Source of the DNA: Cytophagaceae bacterium
GTDB taxonomy: Bacteria > Bacteroidota > Bacteroidia > Cytophagales > Flexibacteraceae
Assembly (NCBI GenBank): GCA_027490155.1
Contig: JAIXYP010000043.1
Location: 1 to 64,000 of the forward strand
Reading direction: 5' to 3'
DNA length: 64,000 nucleotides
The notes beneath the pieces are model-generated. The model was given only the letters and a program-made list of their open reading frames with translations, was not told the origin of the DNA and did no database searches. Shown piece after piece: positions 44,937 through 53,523 of the stretch (position 1 is its first letter; each line of letters opens with the position of its first letter). A program made the translations under genes and the position numbers.

Positions 44937-45135
44937 TGATCCTGACTATCAGAATATTATGGTTTAACTGCAGTTGGTAGTAGTCAATAATAGTAAGTCA
45001 TGGTATTCTCGTCAAGTTTCTACATCAGTTATAGCTATAGGATGCATGTGGCTTATACATACCTCATAAGGAGACGCATTGCCTCTAACTAGCCGATCCT
45101 TCGGCCTAGGTCATGATAGTACATAATACAACAAA

Positions 45136-45167
45136 AAAAGGCAAGTTCATTTCTGAATTTGCCTTTT
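45136..45167. terminator. Terminator of gldJ, bidirectional
   Basis: AAAAGGCAAGTTCA (45136-45149) / TGAATTTGCCTTTT (45154-45167), 14 bp with one G-T pair and a TTTC loop. It lies 29 bp past the gldJ stop on the minus strand. The rest of the gap from 44937 shows nothing. Confidence 0.8.
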
Positions 45168-45195
45168 CATTGTTATTGCTTACTGTCCCTAACGA

Positions 45196-46476
45196 CTAGT
45201 AGTTACGGCCAGCTTGAATCATGGCGCAACGGAAACCAATGGTACTGCTAGAGCTATCTTGTGCCCAGAAGCGGCGGGTACCTGGCGAACACCAGTATGC
45301 TACATCTGCCCAAGATCCACCTTTGAAAACACGTGGGTGACGGTTAATAGCATTAGTTGCCATGTTGTAGTTGGCATCGCTGTCTTTGTTGGTGAACTGG
45401 CCAATCAGTGAGTTGTCATCCTGATACTGCTTTTTCTCGTCACCGTAGGTATTACGACGGACAGGGTTCAAGTCTTCGAAATCTTGGAAAGACTTAGGGC
45501 GATAAACGTCTAGTACCCATTCGTTAACGTTACCAGCCATGTTGTATAGACCGTAGTCATTAGGTGGGTATTCGTAAACCTGAGCAGTGATCATGGCGCC
45601 GTCATTGAGTTTGCCAGCGATACCAGCATAATCACCACGTCCACGTTTGAAATTACACAAGAACTCACCCATCTGGTTGCCGAAAGGATTGCGCAACGAG
45701 TGGCCATCCCAAGGGTAAAGTCTTTTGTTGTTCTGGTTTTCGTCGTTGTATTGCTGACCGATAAGGGCCTGAGCGGCGTATTCCCACTCTGCCTCAGATG
45801 GCAAGCGGTAATCTGGTACGACAACACCACTCTCTAGCGGGATGCGACCACCTGCAGGGATGCCTTGGCTTGCTGCGTCGATACCAGACTTAGCGGCTAG
45901 CTCCCAGTTAACCTTAGCAGAGCGCCAGCGGCAATAGTCATTTGCTTGATCCCAGCTAACACCAACTACTGGATAGTAGCGGAAACCAGGATAGCGGAAG
46001 TAATGATCACGATAAGGATCGTTGTAGGCTAATTGCTTTACCCATACGGTTGTATCTGGCATTGCGTTAGCAGCCAATGTTGGGTTGGTAGCAGAGTCAG
46101 TTTTGAGATAGAAGATGTACTCCAACCAGTGGATGTTGGCAACTTCGGTCTCATCCATGTAGAAAGACTGGATGGTTACGGTACGCTCGACGTTGTCACG
46201 TGAGTACATAACGTCTTGCTCTTGCGATCCCAGAACGGTACGTCCGCCCTGGATGAAGATCATACCTTGACGGCCACCAGGAGCAACAGGCTGGCCTTTG
46301 TAGTCTTTGACCACAAAAACGCCTGCATTTTCTTCCTTGGAGTACTCCAAGTTGGTGGTCGTGCTGGCTTTGCCTGGGGCAATGCTAGTCGGGAAAGGCT
46401 TGCTGCAGCTATACAGCATTGCTGTTGAGGCCATAAGCCCCAGCGTTAGCGCCTTGATAAAACGATTACTTTTCAT
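45196..46476 (-). CDS. gldJ: Gliding motility/T9SS lipoprotein GldJ
   Basis: Outer-membrane lipoprotein (426 aa) needed for gliding and for stable T9SS (GldK/GldN) in Flavobacterium. The N-terminus MKSNRFIKALTLGLMASTAMLYSCSK is a lipoprotein signal with Cys near residue 24. A formylglycine-generating-enzyme/SUMF1 domain (about 65-420) has GMIFIQGGRTVLGSQEQDVM, SFYMDETEVANIHWLEY, YPVVGVSWDQANDYCRWR, YRLPSEAEWEYAA and NVNEWVLDVYRP, then RVFKGGSWAD and TIGFRC. The SFYMDETEV...ALPDTxVW-type spacing fits GldJ rather than GldK. It is shorter than the roughly 560 aa of Flavobacterium GldJ. The start at 46476 is favoured over 46539 by the lipobox and by a promoter just upstream. Confidence 0.85.
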   Translation of the reverse strand: MKSNRFIKALTLGLMASTAMLYSCSKPFPTSIAPGKASTTTNLEYSKEENAGVFVVKDYKGQPVAPGGRQGMIFIQGGRTVLGSQEQDVMYSRDNVERTVTIQSFYMDETEVANIHWLEYIFYLKTDSATNPTLAANAMPDTTVWVKQLAYNDPYRDHYFRYPGFRYYPVVGVSWDQANDYCRWRSAKVNWELAAKSGIDAASQGIPAGGRIPLESGVVVPDYRLPSEAEWEYAAQALIGQQYNDENQNNKRLYPWDGHSLRNPFGNQMGEFLCNFKRGRGDYAGIAGKLNDGAMITAQVYEYPPNDYGLYNMAGNVNEWVLDVYRPKSFQDFEDLNPVRRNTYGDEKKQYQDDNSLIGQFTNKDSDANYNMATNAINRHPRVFKGGSWADVAYWCSPGTRRFWAQDSSSSTIGFRCAMIQAGRNY

Positions 46477-46509
46477 ACCCTGTTTATTGTAATACTTGCC
46501 AAAGTAAAG

Positions 46510-46539
46510 CAAAAATAAAGACGAAAGCACGTCAGACAA
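46510..46539 (-). promoter_or_regulatory. Promoter of gldJ
   Basis: On the minus strand: TTG (46539-46537), 19 nt, then TATTTTTG (46517-46510), a perfect Bacteroidota pair. It predicts a leader of about 27 nt and rules out the longer reading frame starting at 46539. Confidence 0.6.
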
Positions 46540-46583
46540 GGCAAGTTTTCAAAAAAATGTTTTGAACTACCTGTTTTTGACGC

Positions 46584-46595
46584 CCAAACGTTTGG
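46584..46595. repeat. 12-bp perfect palindrome CCAAACGTTTGG
   Basis: Lies between the atpC stop and the gldJ promoter, 45 bp upstream of the gldJ TTG element. It may be a dimeric repressor/activator site. Confidence 0.5.
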
Positions 46596-46648
46596 CAAAA
46601 AGCAACCTAAAGTACGCTTTCTGACCTGCAAATGTGGTTTTGGGTCTG

Positions 46649-46894
46649 CTAGAGGCTAACACCCTCTGCCAGTACTGTGACTTTGTTGTCAACGATCTCC
46701 ACAACACCACCGTCGATCTGGAAATCGATCGTTTCGGTTGGGGTCGTGACCCTAAGGTCGCCGCTGGTCAGGGCGCTAACCATGGCAGCGTGGTGGTCTA
46801 GGACCTCGAAGCTACCGTCAACACCTGGAAAAAAAACAGCGGTGGCTGGTCCTTGGTAGATGCGTTTGTCTGGCGTGATGATGTCTAGAGTCAT
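46649..46894 (-). CDS. atpC: ATP synthase F1 epsilon subunit (short form)
   Basis: Epsilon subunit (81 aa) of the membrane F-ATPase, binding gamma and the c-ring. Only the N-terminal beta-sandwich is present: MTLDIITPDKRIYQGPATAVFFPGVDGSFEVLDHHAAMVSALTSGDLRV and VVEIVDNKVTVLAEG. The C-terminal two-helix domain that inhibits ATP hydrolysis in other bacteria is missing, a form known in Bacteroidota. The start is set at the ATG at 46894, as the in-frame extension to 47056 has no homologous sequence. It follows atpD after 201 bp that contain a large hairpin. Confidence 0.92.
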   Translation of the reverse strand: MTLDIITPDKRIYQGPATAVFFPGVDGSFEVLDHHAAMVSALTSGDLRVTTPTETIDFQIDGGVVEIVDNKVTVLAEGVSL

Positions 46895-47017
46895 TGTCTT
46901 GTACTGGATGTAGGGGCCGATTGAAAGGCCATAACAATGGTGGCTTTGGTTTTGGAGTCTGTTACGCAAGAGCGAAGAGCCTCCGATGGTTTCAAAGCCG
47001 AATTGATGATACGAACA

Positions 47018-47073
47018 AAGGGGCTCGCGAGCGGTTACGACAGATGCCTGTGACAACTCGGGTAGCCCCTTTG
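47018..47073 (-). terminator. Large hairpin between atpD and atpC (possible attenuator)
   Basis: AAAGGGGCT (47018-47026) / AGCCCCTTT (47065-47073), a perfect 9-bp stem, plus inner CGAG/CTCG (47029-47032 / 47058-47061). On the minus strand it is followed by TTTGTTCG. It could lower atpC expression relative to atpD, or stabilise the atpD mRNA end. Confidence 0.55.
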
Positions 47074-47095
47074 GTCTGGTGGTCTGGGTTTAGCC

Positions 47096-48637
<1,542 letters not shown>

Positions 48638-48673
48638 TTATGGAGCGGGGGCGCACCTACTTGAAAACGGGTG

Positions 48674-48681
48674 CAAAGCTA
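48674..48681 (-). promoter_or_regulatory. Likely -7 box of atpD
   Basis: TAGCTTTG read on the minus strand fits TAnnTTTG exactly and would give a leader of about 50 nt. No TTG sits at the normal -33 distance. Confidence 0.4.
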
Positions 48682-49095
48682 GCACACAATCAGCGGACAT
48701 AAAAGCATCGATCTACTTAGATGTCAGGATATTGGTAACGATTGGGCGCTGGTGCTTGCTGGTTCTGGCAAGTCAATATGCTGGGCTTCAGGATAGCTGT
48801 TTAGGGCCAATTGGTCGTTATTTGGGCACTCGAGGCTAGGTGAATGTGGTGGAGCTGGCCAAGTGCCAAATTTTTATTGGCCCTATCGTCTAATCCCCAA
48901 AGAGTTGGCCAGTACTTAATGGAGGCAAAATCACCTAATGCCTCCACCAAAATTAGTCGCAGAATTCGATCTGACTCTACCTTACCAGTCTATGTAATTT
49001 GGTTGCAGTTTCTGGGCATGTACTCAACCTTAGTAGGTCCAATCATGAACCTAAGGGGCTTCTCGGACATTTTTCTACCAAAATACTGGGCCTAC
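48682..49095. other. Intergenic region between atpD and rpmH
   Basis: About 415 bp with no convincing gene. The one clear structure is an 8-bp inverted repeat, TGGAGGCA (48920-48927) / TGCCTCCA (48939-48946), with no T-run. Confidence 0.45.
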
Positions 49096-49127
49096 TTGTT
49101 TAGTTGTCAGATAAAGCACTACATTTG
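49096..49127 (+). promoter_or_regulatory. Promoter of rpmH
   Basis: TTG (49096-49098), 21 nt, then TACATTTG (49120-49127), a perfect pair. It gives a leader of about 110 nt before the rpmH ATG. Confidence 0.6.
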
Positions 49128-49244
49128 CAGCCCTGTTAGCAAAAAGCTAAAAGGATTCTCATTTACCACCACCGTAGTGATACGTCGTGCTAGCCTAGCG
49201 AATGAGGCATAGCTCATCTCACTAGTAAGCCTTGTTGATAAGCC

Positions 49245-49406
49245 ATGAAAAGAACCTTTCAACCTTCACAGCGCAAACGTCGTAACAAACATGGTTTCCG
49301 TAGCCGTATGGCTACTGCCAACGGTCGTCGCGTACTTGCTGCACGCCGTGCGAAGGGCCGCCATAAATTGACGGTATCTGACGAGCCTACCCACAAAGGT
49401 AACTAG
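49245..49406 (+). CDS. rpmH: 50S ribosomal protein L34
   Basis: Small basic ribosomal protein of 53 aa, read by hand from the sequence. It runs [20 protein letters not shown], then [20 protein letters not shown] and a [13 protein letters not shown] tail. The KRTFQPSxRKRxxxHGFRxRM block and NGRxVLxARRxKGR are diagnostic. L34 sits in the large subunit near the tunnel region. The C-terminal tail is a few residues longer than the 44-46 aa of many bacteria, as in other Bacteroidota. It is transcribed alone from a good promoter, ends at a terminator, and is not next to dnaA or rnpA as in many phyla. Confidence 0.95.
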   Translation: MKRTFQPSQRKRRNKHGFRSRMATANGRRVLAARRAKGRHKLTVSDEPTHKGN

Positions 49407-49443
49407 TCCTTAAGGGCCTGTCCCTTCCTACTGACATAACATG

Positions 49444-49475
49444 AGCACCTGCATTTGTTTGTAGGTGCTTTTCTT
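49444..49475 (+). terminator. Terminator of rpmH
   Basis: AGCACCT (49444-49450) / AGGTGCT (49463-49469), extended inward to 9 bp, followed by TTTTCTTG. Confidence 0.75.
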
Positions 49476-49516
49476 GTGTTTACCAAGTTGCTTAAATATC
49501 CTACCCCTATCCATGA

Positions 49517-49550
49517 AAAAGGCCCAAGATGCGCAATTATTGGGCCTTTT
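49517..49550. terminator. Terminator of the T9SS gene at 49602, bidirectional
   Basis: AAAAGGCCCAA (49517-49527) / TTGGGCCTTTT (49540-49550), 12-nt loop, with A-run and T-run on the two sides. It lies 52 bp past the minus-strand stop. Confidence 0.75.
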
Positions 49551-49601
49551 GTATGAATAGGATAAGGGGCTGGACCCTTACTAAGACTAGCAGTAAGTCA
49601 A

Positions 49602-50900
49602 CTATTGTTTGATAAAGGTGGCACGGTGCCCCTGCTGCGTTTTAAGCTGATACAGTCCTGCGGGCCAGCTGCTGACCATGATACCAGACTGACTGAGCTC
49701 CCCTTGCCAAATGACTTGGCCAGTAGTGTTGGTAATGGTGGCCTTGGTGCTGTCAAGGTCTGGGTTGGCCATTAACAGGTCGGTAGTTGGGTTGGGGAAC
49801 AAGTTGAGTTTGAGGTTCGGTGCTTTAGTGGTGCTGAGGCTAGTAGTATGGGTTGTGCCAAATACTTTGAAGTTGGCAATGAAGGCATTTTGGTTGGCCC
49901 GATAATAAAGCCGAACGCCACTAACGGTCGGGAACCAGTTGTACATGATGGGGGCGGCACTGACATTGGTGCCATGGACACTGTTAAGCCTACTGAGTAC
50001 ATGGCTAGTGCCCAGGTCCACCCGCGGAATGGCCATAACCGCAATGGAGGATCCATAACCAGGCAGGGCTGAGTCAACCGTGTTGCGTTGCCACATTTCG
50101 ATCATTTCGGGGGCGACGCGCATTGTTACTCTTTTCCATTGGCGGATGCTGGCTAGTGGGGCATAGTTGGTGACCGTAGGGCCAACCGGGTAGTCGCCAC
50201 CAGTACCGGGTGACGTTCCGCCCGGTTGGGCGATGAAGCCCGGCAGCCACCAAGCGTTACCACCACTGACGTATTTTTCGACCTCGCCGCTGCTGCTTTG
50301 CCCTCCACCATAGAACATATAGAGGCCACCACGGTTGGTGTTCGGGCGTTTGTTTAGCATCCGAAAGTTGTAGGCTGGGCGGCCAAAGGGTGCAGCCTGC
50401 GTCACGGAGTCCAGCAGACCTTGCACATAAGGTGCTTGCCTGAGGCTATGCATCAATGCTACGACGATCCTGCCCCCTTCGCCAATGGTGACCTGTTGAT
50501 CCCAAAGGGCATCAAACTGGACTAAGATGGTGTCTTGATAACGACTGATGGGGCTAAAGTGGTAGTCTATCGCACTGGCTGTCTTGAGTGAGTTGACTGC
50601 GGTGAAACTGCTATACCTGATCGCTGAATCGGACAAGTTGAGGCAAGGCAGAGTTAGGCCAAGGCTATCTGTCTTTGGCTGACGCTCAAAACAGGACTGA
50701 TAGGTGCGCGGATTGCCCCAGTCGGTTAACATAGATAGGTCCTTGAGCGCAGGGTGGACAGCCCGGAAGTCATCCTGGATGACGGGGCTGTACTGCGCCC
50801 AGACGAAGCTGGAGCTGGCCAAGATTCCTATGAGCACCATTGTGATCTGGCGCCCTAGTCCCCACATCAGCGAGGCTTTGGGTGAACTATATTTTTCCAT
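49602..50900 (-). CDS. T9SS-secreted protein with type-A sorting domain
   Basis: Predicted secreted protein (432 aa): a signal peptide (core MVLIGILASSSFVWAQ, about residues 21-36), then a central region (about 40-345) rich in strand patterns with no catalytic motif I recognise. It has ILVQFDALWDQQV near residue 130 and a concanavalin/lectin-like feel (VRLYYRANQNAFIANFKVFGT), which is only an impression. The last 75 residues (LKLNLFPNPTTDLLMANP to GHRATFIKQ) are a type-A T9SS sorting domain. It is transcribed away from the metalloprotease locus and ends at a bidirectional terminator. Confidence 0.78.
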   Translation of the reverse strand: MEKYSSPKASLMWGLGRQITMVLIGILASSSFVWAQYSPVIQDDFRAVHPALKDLSMLTDWGNPRTYQSCFERQPKTDSLGLTLPCLNLSDSAIRYSSFTAVNSLKTASAIDYHFSPISRYQDTILVQFDALWDQQVTIGEGGRIVVALMHSLRQAPYVQGLLDSVTQAAPFGRPAYNFRMLNKRPNTNRGGLYMFYGGGQSSSGEVEKYVSGGNAWWLPGFIAQPGGTSPGTGGDYPVGPTVTNYAPLASIRQWKRVTMRVAPEMIEMWQRNTVDSALPGYGSSIAVMAIPRVDLGTSHVLSRLNSVHGTNVSAAPIMYNWFPTVSGVRLYYRANQNAFIANFKVFGTTHTTSLSTTKAPNLKLNLFPNPTTDLLMANPDLDSTKATITNTTGQVIWQGELSQSGIMVSSWPAGLYQLKTQQGHRATFIKQ

Positions 50901-51029
50901 TTTTTATGGTCAGGTGGTGCTAAAGCGTTTGATTGAGCTAACGAATAGGATGGAGTTTTCGAAGGGGATTAACTCCCCTGCAATGGCCTACCATCAAGCT
51001 GGCTCGATCGGATAGGCAATAAAATTACC

Positions 51030-53051
51030 CTATTTTTCTGGCACCAACAAGACGGCATCAGCATTCAGGATGCCTTTGCTCAGGGCCTTGACCTTGATGT
51101 TTGCATTAGAACCTGCCTTAAATTGGTAGGTGCCTGCTTTATGCCACTCGCCCAAGTTTTCGTTGTGCAGGAAGGTAAGTGTGGCTTTGCCATCGGCGTG
51201 GGTGATGTCCAGTTGGGCATTTTTAGCGAGCTGAGTATGGGTTTGTCCCTTAGCCAAACCAGTCTGGAAATAATAGACGCTGTACTTGCCACTATACTTG
51301 ATCGGTGCCGTGAACTCAGCCTCAGCCATGATGCCTGATGTGGTATCGGTGGCGGACTGGTAGCTAAGGCCATATTTATTGCCAGCTTTGGTCTCGCTAG
51401 TCCAGGTACCAACGATGGGCTTAAAGCTGCCTGGGATATTGTCATCGGCTAGGACTTCGGGCACGGTGCGGTTGGCCAAGGGGTTGCTCTGGAGCTCGGC
51501 TTGTAGGGCTTTGACATCTACTTGCTGGACGCTTTGTTTTTTGTCGATGGCCATGGTGGCTGCCACTGCTGCAGACTGGGCCAAGACCATAAAAACGGGC
51601 TCCATCCGGATGCTACCATAGGCAATATGGGTGGCACTCATGCAGACGGGGACCAATAGGTTGCTGGCCTGCTCTTCCTTGGCGACGATGGACCGATAGG
51701 CAATAGGGTAGGGGCGGCTACCTAGATCGACCTCGACGTTGCCCTCGTTCTTGACCATGCCATTGGTAACGATGCGTTGGCAGTTGTGGCTATCCATCTG
51801 GTAGGCAGCTAGGCCGACGCCATCTTCCACCACCTCTTTGGATTGGCAATGGGCTTGTGTCATGGTCAGGAGGCCACGCATCCGCCGTGCTTCACGGACG
51901 TACATCTGGTGCGGAAACCCACCATTGTCCTTGAACTCATCCTTAGGGTAGCCATACCGTTGCATACTGGTGCGCGTTTCGGATGGCAAACCTGGGTCAT
52001 TGGCTAGGTAGTAGAACAGGCCCTTGATGTAGTTAGCGTGTTTGGCAGCAATCGCCTCACGTGTTTTGTGGTTGGCTTCGGGGTAGTCCCAGTTTTCGCC
52101 AATCATGTCAAGCGAAAAGCCGCCTTTATGGTTGATGTCAGTCTTCTGGCCTGGCAGTGCATTGATGATCATGTAGTTTTTAACGTCCTTGTATTTGGAC
52201 TTGTTGATCAAACGACCTAGCAGGGCATAATGGCTGGCATCATAACCTGTTGGTTTGGCAAACGGGATTTGGTTATTGGGGTCAGTGCTGAGGCAAATGC
52301 GATAGTTATAGGCTTGCACTTTTTTGTCACCTGTGCCATTGGGCTCAACTGTTTTGTCGCTGATGCCCCAGAGGAGGCCGCTTTTTGGGTCGCCTTCTTT
52401 GATGTAGGGATCAATGCCGTCAGGGAACTGGTGTTTGTCTTGTAGCTGGACGCCGTTAAGGGTTTCGTTGAACTCGTTATTGGCTTCCCGACCGACGGTA
52501 TAGTCCACGCCAGCTTTGGCCATGAGGTCACCTTCGTAGCTACAGTCTAGCCACATTTTTGCTTTGATCGTGAGGGCTACCTTGCCAGGGCGGTCGGTGC
52601 GCTCTAGGTCGATTTCGCTGATTTTGTTGCCCACCTTCCGGACTGCTAGTAGGCGGTGCTGTTTGTAGACGGGGAATCCACCACGTTTGGCATAGTCGTC
52701 CAAGATTCCTTCGGCCACATGCGGCTCGAAAAGCCATTGCTCAAACTCGCCATAGTGTTGGCCCATGCGGCGATAAAAGTCCTTTGATAGGCCTGTGATG
52801 GCAAATTTGTTGCCGATGTCCGTTGCGCCAAGGCCACTGCTGGTCATACCGCCGAGGTGGGCAGTGGGCACGACCAAAAGGGCGGTTTTGCCGTATTGGG
52901 TTGTGGTATAGGCCCCAATCACCCCGGCTGCCACACCACCATAGATGCAGACATCGGTACTGATGACTTTACGGGGTTGGGCCAAGGCTGCCTGCCAAAG
53001 CAGTAGAGCGGCTAATAGAGTAAGGAATCGTTTTGGTTGCGGTAGGTGCAT
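51030..53051 (-). CDS. Exported FAD-dependent oxidoreductase with golvesin-like C-terminal domain
   Basis: Predicted exported flavoenzyme (673 aa). A signal peptide (RFLTLLAALLLWQAALA) is followed by a Rossmann FAD-binding start, TDVCIYGGVAAGVIGAYTTTQYGK (GxxxxG loop), then GGMTSSGLGATDIG, the pattern of PF12831 oxidoreductases. The C-terminal 130 residues (SFKPIVGTWTSETKAG, YSGKYSVYYFQTG, LGEWHKAGTYQFKAG, NADAVLLVPEK) form a golvesin/xanthan-lyase-type beta domain, probably carbohydrate- or surface-binding. Homologues are linked to polysaccharide metabolism, but the substrate is unknown. No T9SS sorting domain. The start at 53051 fits both the signal peptide and the promoter at 53082-53111; 53174 does not. 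Confidence 0.82.
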   Translation of the reverse strand: MHLPQPKRFLTLLAALLLWQAALAQPRKVISTDVCIYGGVAAGVIGAYTTTQYGKTALLVVPTAHLGGMTSSGLGATDIGNKFAITGLSKDFYRRMGQHYGEFEQWLFEPHVAEGILDDYAKRGGFPVYKQHRLLAVRKVGNKISEIDLERTDRPGKVALTIKAKMWLDCSYEGDLMAKAGVDYTVGREANNEFNETLNGVQLQDKHQFPDGIDPYIKEGDPKSGLLWGISDKTVEPNGTGDKKVQAYNYRICLSTDPNNQIPFAKPTGYDASHYALLGRLINKSKYKDVKNYMIINALPGQKTDINHKGGFSLDMIGENWDYPEANHKTREAIAAKHANYIKGLFYYLANDPGLPSETRTSMQRYGYPKDEFKDNGGFPHQMYVREARRMRGLLTMTQAHCQSKEVVEDGVGLAAYQMDSHNCQRIVTNGMVKNEGNVEVDLGSRPYPIAYRSIVAKEEQASNLLVPVCMSATHIAYGSIRMEPVFMVLAQSAAVAATMAIDKKQSVQQVDVKALQAELQSNPLANRTVPEVLADDNIPGSFKPIVGTWTSETKAGNKYGLSYQSATDTTSGIMAEAEFTAPIKYSGKYSVYYFQTGLAKGQTHTQLAKNAQLDITHADGKATLTFLHNENLGEWHKAGTYQFKAGSNANIKVKALSKGILNADAVLLVPEK

Positions 53052-53081
53052 GGGTGATGATGTGGCTAAAGCGTGTCTTGG

Positions 53082-53111
53082 CAAAACTAGCCTTTTGGAC
53101 GGGATTGACAA
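53082..53111 (-). promoter_or_regulatory. Promoter of the FAD oxidoreductase gene
   Basis: On the minus strand: TTG (53111-53109), 19 nt, then TAGTTTTG (53089-53082), a perfect pair. The predicted leader to the ATG at 53051 is about 25 nt. Confidence 0.6.
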
Positions 53112-53448
53112 GGTGGGGGGGTAAATGTATTGGCTGGAGCTTGTAGCCTTATGATGGGGTGAACGGCTAGCCAAGAGGCGGGATATGATCAGTGGCTGTG
53201 AATTTTGGTCAGAACTTTTTGACCCAATTGGATTGATAGCAGAACACTAACTTTCGCCAATTGTTCTGGTCTTGGTTATGAATTTTTGAAGGACTAAAGT
53301 CCAGATAGCTGCTGCATTTTTCAAAAATTTGAATTGCATGACCATTGCTCTTGAACTCATAATACTGTGTTATTGATGCTCTAATGCCTATTTTTAAGAA
53401 TTTTGTTTTGCTTTTCGACAAGTATGGAAAATAATCTGTGATTTTAAT

Positions 53449-53479
53449 TTGGAGATGTAAAATCAAACTCTTACGTTTG
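53449..53479 (+). promoter_or_regulatory. Promoter of the metalloprotease-like gene
   Basis: TTG (53449-53451), 20 nt, then TACGTTTG (53472-53479), a perfect pair. Transcription would start near 53486, after the first in-frame ATG (53482), so a later ATG (53506 or 53524) must be used. Confidence 0.6.
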
Positions 53480-53523
53480 GTATGCATTTATTACTTCTCC
53501 AAATTATGATACGAGAACTTACT

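Noticed and set aside
45196-46476. GldK as the identity of the SUMF1-domain lipoprotein
   Set aside because: The SFYMDETEV block followed by the MPDTTVW and YPVVGVSWDQA spacing fits GldJ. No gldL/gldM/gldN genes follow, as they normally do after gldK.
48844-49212. A 122-codon open frame upstream of rpmH
   Set aside because: Its protein has no domain or signal pattern, and its end overlaps the clear rpmH promoter. Treated as chance.
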